Shown here piece by piece: positions 53,923-63,405 of a stretch of 64,000 bases of DNA. Source of the stretch: Salegentibacter sp. 24. GTDB taxonomy: Bacteria > Bacteroidota > Bacteroidia > Flavobacteriales > Flavobacteriaceae. The stretch's first letter is position 1. Each line of letters starts with the position of its first letter. Location: NCBI RefSeq assembly GCF_004362395.1, contig NZ_SNWE01000012.1, forward strand, positions 62,001-126,000, read 5' to 3'. Both the position numbers and the translations under genes were made by a program. A model generated the notes under the pieces. That model made no database searches. It worked only from the letters and a program-made list of their open reading frames with translations, and was not told the origin of the DNA.

Positions 53923-55263
53923 ATGAGTAAAATTTTTGCCTGGTCAATCAGTGCTGCTTTAGCAGGTTTTCTTTTCGGATTTGACACCGTGGTTATTTCT
54001 GGGGCCGATAAACAGCTTCAGGAATTATGGGGAACTTCTGCTGCTTTTCACGGGTCCGTTGTGATGGCAATGGCACTTTGGGGAACTGTAGTGGGTGCTA
54101 TTTTTGGAGGGATTCCAACTAATAAATTCGGAAGAAAAAATACCCTGATCATAATAGGGGTGCTTTATCTTATCTCAGCCCTGGGTTCAGCCTTTGCCAA
54201 TGATCCTATCACCTTTGCCGTTTTTCGCTTCATAGGGGGCTTGGGTGTTGGTGCCTCTACCATTGCAGCTCCTACCTATGTATCAGAAATCGCACCCCCA
54301 AAAGACAGGGGTAGGTTAGTATCCCTTTATCAGTTTAATATTGTTCTTGGTATCCTCATCGCTTATTTGTCGAATTACCTCCTGCGTGATACCGGCACCC
54401 AACCCTGGCGCTGGATGTTAGGAGTAGAAGCAATTCCGGCTTTTATCTATATCGTTTTTGTAGTGTTCATTCCCAGGAGTCCGCGTTGGCTTATTTCTAA
54501 ATCCAGAAATGAGGAAGCGGCCCGAATACTTCAAAGTATCAACCCGGAAGGCGACCTTGAAAAACGGATGGTAGAAATTAAAAAACAATCAGAGCGCCAG
54601 ATCTCCGGGGAGAATATTTTTATGAAGAAGTATCGTTTTCCTTTAATTCTGGCGTTTTTGGTCGCATTTTTCAACCAGTTATCCGGAATAAACGCCTTTC
54701 TCTATTACGCTCCCAGGATTTTTGAATCGGCCGGCTTAGAAGCCAATACGGCCTTACTAAGTAGTATAGGTATCGGGGTGGTCAATTTACTTTTCACCCT
54801 ACTTGGGGTTTTTCTAATTGACCGGGTAGGTAGGAAAAAATTAATGTTTGTGGGGTCTATAGGGTATATCATTTCTCTTTCCCTGGTAGCTGCTGCATTC
54901 TTTCTGGATTGGGGCGGACTCTGGGTACCTATTTTCCTGTTCCTGTTTATCGCGGCGCACGCCATAGGCCAGGGAGCGGTAATTTGGGTATTTATTTCTG
55001 AAATATTCCCGAACCACCTCAGAGCCTCCGGGCAGGCCTTTGGTTCCTCTACGCACTGGGTGCTGGCTGCGATTGTACCTTCTTTAGTTCCGGTACTTTT
55101 CACCACCATTGGTCCTGGGTATGTATTTGGCTTTTTCGCCTTTATGATGATACTACAACTGATCTTTGTCATTTTTATGATGCCAGAGACCAAAGGAAAA
55201 ACCCTCGAGCAGCTCGGAGAAGAATTATCCCCCGGTAAATACAAAGAAGCATATCAACAATAA
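53923..55263 (+). CDS. MFS sugar porter (probable fructose importer)
   Basis: A 446-residue inner-membrane transporter with 12 helices. Sugar-porter signatures are visible: 'GFLFGFDTVVISGA', 'RFIGGLGVGASTIAAPTYVSEIAPPKDRGRLVSL' in parts, 'FFNQLSGINAFLYYAPRIF' and 'PETKGKTLEQL'. It would take fructose released in the periplasm into the cytoplasm, where the PfkB kinase acts. The gene is visibly more GC-rich than its neighbours (two sampled 60-base lines give 31 and 32 G/C). The GH32 gene follows after 11 bases. Confidence 0.92.
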   Translation: MSKIFAWSISAALAGFLFGFDTVVISGADKQLQELWGTSAAFHGSVVMAMALWGTVVGAIFGGIPTNKFGRKNTLIIIGVLYLISALGSAFANDPITFAVFRFIGGLGVGASTIAAPTYVSEIAPPKDRGRLVSLYQFNIVLGILIAYLSNYLLRDTGTQPWRWMLGVEAIPAFIYIVFVVFIPRSPRWLISKSRNEEAARILQSINPEGDLEKRMVEIKKQSERQISGENIFMKKYRFPLILAFLVAFFNQLSGINAFLYYAPRIFESAGLEANTALLSSIGIGVVNLLFTLLGVFLIDRVGRKKLMFVGSIGYIISLSLVAAAFFLDWGGLWVPIFLFLFIAAHAIGQGAVIWVFISEIFPNHLRASGQAFGSSTHWVLAAIVPSLVPVLFTTIGPGYVFGFFAFMMILQLIFVIFMMPETKGKTLEQLGEELSPGKYKEAYQQ

Positions 55264-55274
55264 AATAATCAACC

Positions 55275-56867
55275 ATGAAAAATAGATTTATATTTCTTTC
55301 TTCCTGTCTTCTTAGCGCGATGCTGCTGTTTTCCTGTAAGGACAACAATAAAGAATCTGAAGAGAAAACTACTGAAGTTACCACTCAAAGCGATACTGAT
55401 TTTAGGCCGGCATTTCATTTTACTCCGGAAGAAAACTGGATGAACGATCCAAACGGGATGTTCTTCCTTAATGGAACTTACCATTTATTCTTTCAGTATT
55501 ATCCGGACGGAAATACCTGGGGACCTATGCACTGGGGACACGCTACCAGTAAAGACTTGATTAAATGGGAAGAAAAACCCATAGCACTTGAGCCCGATGA
55601 ACAAGGTTATATTTTCTCAGGGAGTGCGGTCGTAGATACTGAAAACACTTCTGGTTTTGGAGATGGTAAAACGCCACCGGTAATTGCGATGTTTACCTAT
55701 CACGATCCTAAAGGAGAGGAAGAAGGCAGGGACGATTATCAAACCCAGGCCATTGCTTATAGTCTAGATGAAGGAAAAACCTTTACTAAATATGAAGGAA
55801 ACCCTGTAATTGAAAATCCGGGAATTCGTGATTTCCGTGATCCAAAAATAACCCGCGATGAAGTACACGATCAATGGGTTATGGTACTTTCTGCAAATGA
55901 TCAAACGATGTTTTATACTTCTCAAAATTTAAAAGACTGGAAATTAGTCTCTGAATTTGGCCGTGGTATAGGAGCCCACGGCGGGGTTTGGGAATGTCCC
56001 GACTTCATCCATATGAAGGTGGAAGGATCTGACCAGAAAAAATGGGTGTTAATACAAAGCTTGAATCCTGGCGGTTTTAATGGTGGATCAGGAACTCAAT
56101 ATTTCGTAGGCGAATTTGATGGTAAAACTTTCACTTTAGACGAGTCTATGAAAGATTTGAGCGAAGATCATAATTACTGGCTGGACTTTGGGAAGGATAA
56201 TTATGCCGGGGTAACCTGGACTAACATTCCCGAAGAAGATGGCCGGCATTTATTTATGGGCTGGATGTCGAACTGGCAATATGCAAATGAAGTTCCCACC
56301 GAAACCTGGAGAAGTGCCATGACGATAGCTCGCGAATTAAAATTGACCAAAACCGGGGAAACTTATCGTATAGTTTCTACTCCAGTAGCTGAACTTCAAA
56401 AATATAAAGGTCAAAAGTTTACTAAAAATTCGATTGCAGTTGAAGGGAAAACACAAATTGCAAATTCTGAAGACATAGATCTCTCCCAGTCTGTCATTTC
56501 CTTTGAAATTGAAGACTTAAAAGATCAGGAATATGATTTTAGTCTAACCAGCGGAGGAGATGATGTTTTGAAATTTGGGTACGATCATAAAGCTGAAAAG
56601 TTTTATATAGATCGCAGCAATTCCGGCTTAACCGGTTTCAATGAGAATTTTGGCGATAAAATCTCAACCGCACCCAGACTTTCCGATGATTCAAATCTAG
56701 AAGTAAAAGCAGTATTGGATAATATGTCTATAGAACTCTTTTTTGATAATGGGAAAACGGTAATGACTGAAATTTTCTTTCCGGAACAACCAATTAACAG
56801 TTTTACTGCTGAAGGAAATGATTTCAGTATAAAGAATCTAACAATTAATGAAGTAAAACTCAACTAA
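55275..56867 (+). CDS. GH32 family fructanase lipoprotein (inulinase/levanase type)
   Basis: A 530-residue lipoprotein (LLFSC, Cys21). The five-bladed propeller carries the GH32 triad: nucleophile Asp58 in 'WMNDPNG', transition-state Asp in 'FRDPK', and acid/base Glu in 'WECPDF'. A C-terminal beta-sandwich ends 'IELFFDNGKTVMTEIFFP'. It hydrolyses beta-fructans or sucrose; endo versus exo action and inulin versus levan preference cannot be read from the sequence. It sits in the transcript between the transporter and susC. Confidence 0.95.
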   Translation: MKNRFIFLSSCLLSAMLLFSCKDNNKESEEKTTEVTTQSDTDFRPAFHFTPEENWMNDPNGMFFLNGTYHLFFQYYPDGNTWGPMHWGHATSKDLIKWEEKPIALEPDEQGYIFSGSAVVDTENTSGFGDGKTPPVIAMFTYHDPKGEEEGRDDYQTQAIAYSLDEGKTFTKYEGNPVIENPGIRDFRDPKITRDEVHDQWVMVLSANDQTMFYTSQNLKDWKLVSEFGRGIGAHGGVWECPDFIHMKVEGSDQKKWVLIQSLNPGGFNGGSGTQYFVGEFDGKTFTLDESMKDLSEDHNYWLDFGKDNYAGVTWTNIPEEDGRHLFMGWMSNWQYANEVPTETWRSAMTIARELKLTKTGETYRIVSTPVAELQKYKGQKFTKNSIAVEGKTQIANSEDIDLSQSVISFEIEDLKDQEYDFSLTSGGDDVLKFGYDHKAEKFYIDRSNSGLTGFNENFGDKISTAPRLSDDSNLEVKAVLDNMSIELFFDNGKTVMTEIFFPEQPINSFTAEGNDFSIKNLTINEVKLN

Positions 56868-56877
56868 TCCATAATCT

Positions 56878-59800
56878 ATGAATTTCAAGTTTTTAATATT
56901 ATTTCTCCTACCCCTTTCTATGTGGGCCCAGGGGATAGAAGTTTCCGGAACAGTAATTTCCGAAGATGATCAAATGCCTTTACCGGGTGTAACTATTCAA
57001 GTGGAAGGGACAAATAAAGGTGTGATTACAGATTTTGATGGGAACTATACAATTAAAAATGTTGATCCCCAGGCTACATTGGTATACAGTTATTTAGGTT
57101 TTCAAACAAAAAAAATAGCTGTAAACAATCAAACAACTATTGATGTCTCCCTTAAAATGGATGATCAGCAGTTAGATGATGTTGTGGTCACTGGATATAC
57201 GTCTCAAAGGAGAACCGACATTACAGGAGCTGTATCTGTGGTAGATATGGAGGAGTTAAACAAACAGCCCGAACCAAACCCCATAAGAGCATTGCAGGGA
57301 AGGCTTCCAGGAGTACAAATTACTTCTGACGGTTCTCCGAGTGGATCAAATACTCAGGTAGTAATTCGTGGAGTTGGTACTCTTAACAATACAGATCCAT
57401 TATATGTGATTGATGGAGTTCCGACCAAGGCGGGGATGCATGAATTGAATCCGAATAACATCGAATCTATACAGGTATTAAAAGATGCTTCTTCTGCAAG
57501 TATTTACGGATCCAGGGCTTCTAACGGGGTAATAATTGTGACTACCAAAAAAGGTAAAGAGGGGGTAATGCAGATTAATCTTAGTACCTATGTCTCAACC
57601 TCGACCTATGTTAATAGGCAGGAAGTACTTAATGCAGAACAATATGGACGAGTTCTATGGCAGGCACATGTTAATGACGGTATTGATCCCAATTCTAATA
57701 ATTTGAGTTACCAATTTGACTGGATTAATAATGAAAATGGAGTGGCTGTCCTAAATAATATAATTGTACCTGAATATCTGGATGAGGAACAAACCTTACT
57801 ATCAGCGGATACGGATTGGTTTGACGAGATTTCTCAAACAGGCTTTGCACAATCTTATGATTTATCTGTTTCGAATGGAACAAAAAAAGGGAGTTATCTT
57901 TTTTCCCTAGGCTATTATGATAATGATGGGATAGTAAAGACTACAAATTTCAACAGGATTTCCGCGAGAATGAATAGTAGCTATAAATTATTTAATGATC
58001 GGCTAGAAATAGGGGAAAACTTTACGTTTAATAAAACTGAAGAAATCGAAAATCCGGGTGTTCTTGATCTGGCATTAAAAGCATCCCCCATAATTCCTGT
58101 TCGAACCGTAGATGGAGAAGGATGGGGAGGTCCAGTTGGTGGGATGAACGATAGGCAGAATCCAGTACGTTTATTGGAATATAATAAGGATAACGGCTAT
58201 AAATATCACCGTATTTTTGGGAATGCCTACGCCGATCTTGAATTTATTGAAAACTTGCATTTACGAACAAACCTAGGAATTGATTACAGTAACTTTTATC
58301 GTCGTTCACTTCAGAGAAGTTATAAATCGGGATACCTACAAAACGATGAAACCGCAGTGAATATCGAAGATTGGAAAAGTTTAAAATGGACCTGGACTAA
58401 CACTGCTACCTATGAATTAAAAATTAAGAAGCATGACTTTAATTTGCTCGCCGGTATGGAGATGTTTAGAGACGACTATAAAAATATCAGTTTAAGAAGG
58501 GAAGGTTTTATTCTTGAAAGTCCGGAATATATGTATCCAGATGCGGGAAGTGGAGAAGCCTTTAATGGTGGTTCTGCCACTTCATACAGTTTACTTTCTT
58601 TCTTCGGAAAAATAGATTATACATTTGATAGAAAATATCTGCTTTCGGGTACCATCCGTCGCGATGGCTCTTCGAGATTTGGGGAAAACAATCGTTTTGG
58701 AACCTTCCCCGCTTTTTCTGCCGGTTGGCGTATTAGCGAGGAAGATTTTATTCAGGATAACTATTCATTCCTATCAGATTTAAAACTTCGCCTTGGCTGG
58801 GGACAAACCGGTAATCAGGAAATAGATAACAACGCTATTTACTCATTATATGTTTCAGATTATGCCGGAGGTGATCCAACCTGGGGAACTTCTTATGGAA
58901 CTGCTTACGATCTCTCTGGAGCCGGTTCTGGTCTATTGCCTTCTGGTTTCAGAGGGATTCAGTTAGGAAATGACAATTTGAAATGGGAAACCACTACTCA
59001 AACAAATGTTGGGCTTGATTTTGGCTTTTTTGGATATACATTATTCGGAAATATCGACTATTACTTTAAAGAAACCGAAGATATCCTGGTCTTGCCACCT
59101 TATTTGGGTACAATCGGAGAAGGAGGAAATAGATGGGTGAACGGGGCTTCTATGGAGAATGAAGGCTGGGAATTTGCAATAACTTATCGTGATGAAACCG
59201 AAGGAGAATTTAGGTATGAAATTTCAGCTAATATTTCCACTAACAGAAATGAAATAACTTATTTACCGGAGGAAGTACAAAACAGTTATGGTGGAGATGG
59301 AGGTGAAGATAATATTCTGGGAAGACCTATTAATTCAATGTATGGTTATGTTGCCGATGGTTTATTCACTACCGAGGAAGAGGTAATGAACGCGGCGGAA
59401 CAAGAAGGTAAAGGTCTAGGACGAATTAGATACCGGGATTTGGATGGTGACGGAGTGATTACCGATGATGATCGTACATGGATTGGAATACCCCATCCAG
59501 ACTTTAATTATGGATTTAATATTACACTTGGATACCGGAATTTCGATTTTACCTCCTTCTGGCAAGGGGTTGGAAATGTAGATGTGATCAATAATCGCAA
59601 ATTCCAAACAGATTTCTGGAGTGTGGATGATGTTGGATCGAACAAAGGAACCAGACTTCTTGACGCCTGGTCTCAGCAAAATGTAAACTCATCCATTCCG
59701 GCTTTGACTACTATCGACAGCAATGCAGAATCTCGATTTTCCACCTATTATGTGGAGAATGGTCGATACCTTAAATTGAGAAATCTACAGGTGGGGTATA

Positions 59801-59976
59801 GTCTTTCGGATGCGCTGATGGAAAGAATGAATTTTACGAATGCAAGAATATATGTTAGTGGCCAAAATTTACTAATGATAACTTCTTCAGATTTTACAGG
59901 AGTTGATCCAGAAAACGCCGGATGGGGATATCCGCAACCACTAACATTAACTATGGGATTAAACCTATCACTCTAA
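56878..59976 (+). CDS. SusC/RagA family TonB-dependent transporter (fructan PUL)
   Basis: A 1032-residue outer-membrane transporter: signal peptide (FLILFLLPLSMWAQ), regulatory domain 'GTVISEDDQMPLPGVTIQVEG', plug with 'VVVTGYTSQRRTDITGAVSVV' and 'PLYVIDGVPTKAG', and a barrel ending 'LTLTMGLNLSL'. It starts 10 bases after the GH32 stop and precedes susD. It should import fructo-oligosaccharides. Confidence 0.96.
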   Translation: MNFKFLILFLLPLSMWAQGIEVSGTVISEDDQMPLPGVTIQVEGTNKGVITDFDGNYTIKNVDPQATLVYSYLGFQTKKIAVNNQTTIDVSLKMDDQQLDDVVVTGYTSQRRTDITGAVSVVDMEELNKQPEPNPIRALQGRLPGVQITSDGSPSGSNTQVVIRGVGTLNNTDPLYVIDGVPTKAGMHELNPNNIESIQVLKDASSASIYGSRASNGVIIVTTKKGKEGVMQINLSTYVSTSTYVNRQEVLNAEQYGRVLWQAHVNDGIDPNSNNLSYQFDWINNENGVAVLNNIIVPEYLDEEQTLLSADTDWFDEISQTGFAQSYDLSVSNGTKKGSYLFSLGYYDNDGIVKTTNFNRISARMNSSYKLFNDRLEIGENFTFNKTEEIENPGVLDLALKASPIIPVRTVDGEGWGGPVGGMNDRQNPVRLLEYNKDNGYKYHRIFGNAYADLEFIENLHLRTNLGIDYSNFYRRSLQRSYKSGYLQNDETAVNIEDWKSLKWTWTNTATYELKIKKHDFNLLAGMEMFRDDYKNISLRREGFILESPEYMYPDAGSGEAFNGGSATSYSLLSFFGKIDYTFDRKYLLSGTIRRDGSSRFGENNRFGTFPAFSAGWRISEEDFIQDNYSFLSDLKLRLGWGQTGNQEIDNNAIYSLYVSDYAGGDPTWGTSYGTAYDLSGAGSGLLPSGFRGIQLGNDNLKWETTTQTNVGLDFGFFGYTLFGNIDYYFKETEDILVLPPYLGTIGEGGNRWVNGASMENEGWEFAITYRDETEGEFRYEISANISTNRNEITYLPEEVQNSYGGDGGEDNILGRPINSMYGYVADGLFTTEEEVMNAAEQEGKGLGRIRYRDLDGDGVITDDDRTWIGIPHPDFNYGFNITLGYRNFDFTSFWQGVGNVDVINNRKFQTDFWSVDDVGSNKGTRLLDAWSQQNVNSSIPALTTIDSNAESRFSTYYVENGRYLKLRNLQVGYSLSDALMERMNFTNARIYVSGQNLLMITSSDFTGVDPENAGWGYPQPLTLTMGLNLSL

Positions 59977-59993
59977 ACATTAAACTATTTATT

Positions 59994-61688
59994 ATGAAGA
60001 AAATAACATATTTACTAGGTATAGTTCTTCTAACTGGCGCCGTTTCCTGTTCTGATTTCTTGGAGGAGGATCCTTATGCCGTTTTATCTGAAGAACAATT
60101 GACCACTCCTGAAAATGTTGATGGTTTTGTGACAGCAGCATATGCAGCATTGGGTAATGATCATTATGACATTCCCTTCAGTCTTTGGCCATATGGAAAC
60201 GTTCGCTCTGATGATGCCTACAAAGGAGGAAGTGGTACAAATGATATTCAGGTCTTTCATTTTTTTGAAGTATCTGAAAACATTAGAACTGATTTTGGAG
60301 AATTAGATGCCTTTTGGTATAACACTTTCATTGCTATTTCTCGGGTAAATAAAGCATTGGCAGCTTTGAACCAGATCGATGAGGCCGATTTTCCTGAGAA
60401 GCAAACCAGAATTGCCGAAATGAAATTTTTAAGAGGACATTTTTACTTTATGCTGAAGATCATGTTTAAGTATGTCCCATACGTTACAGAAGATATCCCG
60501 GTGGAGGAATATGGAAGTATTTCAAATCGTGCTTTAAGTAATGACGAGTTATGGAGTGCCATTGCCGGTGATTTCGAAGCAGCTGCGGAGGTTCTTCCTC
60601 CCACTCAGCCCGAAGTGGGCAGGGCAGATAAAACGGCGGCGTATGCATATCTGGCGAAAACCAGACTTTATCAGGCTTATGAACAAGATGAAAACCATAA
60701 TGTTGTAAATGTTAATCAGCAAAGATTGCAGCAGGTATTAGATGCAACAGCTCAAGTGATTGGGAAACACCAATTAGAGGAGGACTTTGCATATAACTTT
60801 CTTCCTGGAAGTTTTGAAAATGGCCCCGAAGCTGTTTTTTCCATTCAATTCTCCGATAACGATGGAACTCTGCATGGAAGACTTAACTATTCAGATGTTT
60901 TGGCAACACCACAGGGAATTGGATGTTGTGATTTTCATAAACCAAGCCAGAATTTAGTGAATGCATACAAGGTCGGCGAGGAAGGATTGCCTCTCTTTGC
61001 CAGCTATAATGATACAAACATAGAATTCAGCAACTTGGAAGACTATCGCGTAGATCCGCGGTTGTTTCATACTGTAGCAATTCCCGGTTTACCCTGGAAA
61101 TATGACGAAGAATATATCTATCAGGAAGGGTGGGTCAGATCTCCTAGCACCTATGGTTATACTGCCTCGTTGAAAGAAAACGTAACGGCAGATTCGGAAT
61201 ATCTCGTGAACATCGATCCCTTTTACGGAAATTCTAAAAACAGAATTGAGATTCGTTATGCTGACGTATTATTGATGAGAGCTGAAGCCTTAATTGAACT
61301 TGGCCGTCATAATGAAGCGCTTCCTTTAATTAATGAGGTTCGGGAAAGGGCTGATCAAAGTACAACCTTAATATCCTCGTACGCAACTAATACTGGAATA
61401 AGTCCCTATGTTGACGGAGAAAATATCAACTGGACTCAGGGTGTAGCCCGGGAGGCACTGCGTTGGGAGCGCAGATTAGAATTTGCCATGGAAGGAAATC
61501 GTTTCTTTGACCTTGTAAGATGGGGAATTGCAGGAGAAACCCTTAATAGATATTATGATGAAGAAGCGGAAGAGATCAACTATTATGAGGGTGCATCTTT
61601 TGAAGAAGGTCGGGAAGAATATCTGCCTATTCCACAGGCTCAGATCAATTTCAGCCAGGATGTATACATACAAAATACAGGTTACTAA
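59994..61688 (+). CDS. SusD/RagB family nutrient-binding lipoprotein (fructan PUL)
   Basis: A 564-residue outer-membrane lipoprotein (LLTGAVSCSDFLEEDPY). Conserved SusD blocks are 'IAEMKFLRGHFYFMLKIMFKYVPYV', 'EIRYADVLLMRAEALIELG', 'LRWERRLEFAMEGNRFFDLVRWG' and 'YLPIPQAQINF'. The start at ATG 59994 is chosen for its signal peptide; the frame is open further upstream into the susC 3' end. It starts 17 bases after the susC stop. Confidence 0.96.
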   Translation: MKKITYLLGIVLLTGAVSCSDFLEEDPYAVLSEEQLTTPENVDGFVTAAYAALGNDHYDIPFSLWPYGNVRSDDAYKGGSGTNDIQVFHFFEVSENIRTDFGELDAFWYNTFIAISRVNKALAALNQIDEADFPEKQTRIAEMKFLRGHFYFMLKIMFKYVPYVTEDIPVEEYGSISNRALSNDELWSAIAGDFEAAAEVLPPTQPEVGRADKTAAYAYLAKTRLYQAYEQDENHNVVNVNQQRLQQVLDATAQVIGKHQLEEDFAYNFLPGSFENGPEAVFSIQFSDNDGTLHGRLNYSDVLATPQGIGCCDFHKPSQNLVNAYKVGEEGLPLFASYNDTNIEFSNLEDYRVDPRLFHTVAIPGLPWKYDEEYIYQEGWVRSPSTYGYTASLKENVTADSEYLVNIDPFYGNSKNRIEIRYADVLLMRAEALIELGRHNEALPLINEVRERADQSTTLISSYATNTGISPYVDGENINWTQGVAREALRWERRLEFAMEGNRFFDLVRWGIAGETLNRYYDEEAEEINYYEGASFEEGREEYLPIPQAQINFSQDVYIQNTGY

Positions 61689-61700
61689 AACACTACTATT

Positions 61701-61853
61701 ATGATGAACGTAGAGGTCTTTGTAAATGGAGGAGAACCTGTCATTACCTTTCTTATATTTCCAAATACTCAGTTTGACGATCTTCAGTTTCATTCTAGTT
61801 CTGGAACTGAGTTGGTTCGTTCATTACATATTCTACCGATGGCTAAGAATTAA
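61701..61853 (+). pseudogene. Remnant of a second GH32 gene (C-terminal beta-sandwich only)
   Basis: A 50-codon open stretch, MNVEVFVNGGEPVITFLIFP then about 30 residues ending 'LVRSLHILPMAKN'. It aligns with the C-terminal end of GH32 proteins, including the intact one in this window ('MSIELFFDNGKTVMTEIFFP ... IKNLTINEVKLN'). The catalytic propeller is missing. It starts 12 bases after the susD stop, as if a deletion removed the first 90 percent of a gene that once followed susD. It could still be translated but cannot be catalytic. Confidence 0.7.
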
Positions 61854-61897
61854 GGTAGGACATTATTGCCCTTTTTAGAAAAATTAAGTTTAATAAA

Positions 61898-62794
61898 ATG
61901 GTAAACAAAAAAGTCGTATGCTTCGGCGAAATATTATATGATATTTTCACTGATATGGAAAGAATTGGAGGCGCACCGCTTAATGTGGCCTCCAGATTAT
62001 CCGAATTAGGAATTTCTACAGAAATGATTAGCAAAGTAGGAGATGATGAAAAAGGTGAGAAATTAATTTCCTACCTGAAATCAAAAAATATCAAGACGGA
62101 AAATATAACCAGGGATCCTCAGTACCCTACGGGAGTGGTAAATGTAACTTTATCTGCGAGCGGCTCGGCTACTTACGAGATAAAACACCCCGTAGCCTGG
62201 GATAAAATTCAAGTTTCAGAGGCGATGAAGAATTCGGTACACAAAGCGGATGCTTTTATCTTCGGAAGTTTGGTCTGTCGCGATGAAATCAGTCGAAAAG
62301 CCCTTTTCGAACTTTTACCAAAGGCAAAATATAGGATTTTCGATATTAATTTACGCACCCCATATTATAATAAAGAAGTTTTACTAAAACTTATGGATCA
62401 TGCAGATTTTATAAAATTCAATGATGACGAATTATTTGAAATCGCTCAAATGATCGGTTCACCATATAATTCAATTGAACAAAACCTTCAATATCTTTCT
62501 GAAAAAACCAATACAGAAACCATTTGCGTCACTAAAGGTCGTCATGGCGCGGTATTGCTAAAAGATAATAAGCGGTATTACAACAGTGGTTTTAAGGTTA
62601 AGGTAAAAGATACAGTAGGCGCGGGAGATTCCTTTTTAGCCAGTCTAATCGCAGGAATGTTGAAAGGAGAAGAGCTGCAAAAGACATTAGATTTTGCCTG
62701 TGCAGTTGGAGCACTCGTAGCAGGGGAAGAAGGTGCAAATCCTGTATTTAATAAAAAGAAAATTATAAATTTTGTGAATGGAGAATTAAAGTAA
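61898..62794 (+). CDS. PfkB family fructokinase
   Basis: A 298-residue sugar kinase. 'VVCFGEILYDIFTDMERIGGAPLNVASRLSELG' (two blocks) fits the fructokinase substrate region, and 'DTVGAGDSFLASLIAG' holds the catalytic Asp244 and anion hole. It phosphorylates fructose in the cytoplasm, completing the pathway from GH32 through the MFS porter. It follows the GH32 remnant by 44 bases and is likely on the same transcript. Confidence 0.93.
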   Translation: MVNKKVVCFGEILYDIFTDMERIGGAPLNVASRLSELGISTEMISKVGDDEKGEKLISYLKSKNIKTENITRDPQYPTGVVNVTLSASGSATYEIKHPVAWDKIQVSEAMKNSVHKADAFIFGSLVCRDEISRKALFELLPKAKYRIFDINLRTPYYNKEVLLKLMDHADFIKFNDDELFEIAQMIGSPYNSIEQNLQYLSEKTNTETICVTKGRHGAVLLKDNKRYYNSGFKVKVKDTVGAGDSFLASLIAGMLKGEELQKTLDFACAVGALVAGEEGANPVFNKKKIINFVNGELK

Positions 62795-63405
62795 AAAGTA
62801 CAACTAAGGCTTATCTCTGGGAATTTTTACCACCTCTAAACTAAATCACTATAGATAGAACATAAAATTTAGGGAGTCTATTAATCCTACCAGCTCTATA
62901 TTCACTGGTTTTTCAAAGAATATTGCTTCTAGAAAATATTATTTTGTACAGTTTACTGAATAAAAAACTGGACATTATTGAAATAATTCTTAAAAATAAG
63001 TTTATTGCTTGTCTAACATAAAATAGAAAATGAGTACCAATTAAATGTGCTACAAAAAGTTGTAACGAGCCTTAAACATCAAACCACTCCCCGTTACCCT
63101 TAATTAACAAAGGATTTACCCCCACAATATGGCTGTAATTATCAATTTTGCTATCAAAATGGAATTGAATTTCCAAACGAGTAGTGATTTTACTTATATT
63201 CATCCCGAGTCTGAAATTTTATTTCTTACGTACCCTAATGGAATCAGAAGCTAGAATTTACTATTTTAAAAAGATTCTTCCACAATACCAATAGCGGAGA
63301 AGTATTGCTCACATTATAAATCATTCAAAATCATAGCCTTACCCCCTTTTTACAATAATATTTAGCAGAAGCTTAGCTAACAAGAAAATCAACCAAGCCG
63401 TTTTT
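62795..63405. other. About 610 bases without an intact gene
   Basis: An A/T-rich gap between the fructokinase and the methyltransferase genes. It contains a short minus-strand reading frame at 63072-63203, described separately. I see no terminator with a clear stem and T-run, and no tRNA-like structure. Confidence 0.5.
63072..63203 (-). other. Possible 43-codon gene fragment
   Basis: An ATG-started minus-strand frame encodes 'MNISKITTRLEIQFHFDSK' then 'IDNYSHIVGVNPLLIKGNGEW' and ends FDV. The composition is protein-like and lacks the low complexity of the surrounding A/T-rich DNA, but a stop lies five codons upstream and the family is not recognised. It may be the 3' end of a lost gene. Confidence 0.3.

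Noticed and set aside
54705-55244. 179-codon minus-strand frame opposite the MFS gene
   Set aside because: Antisense shadow favoured by the higher GC of the MFS gene; no family features.
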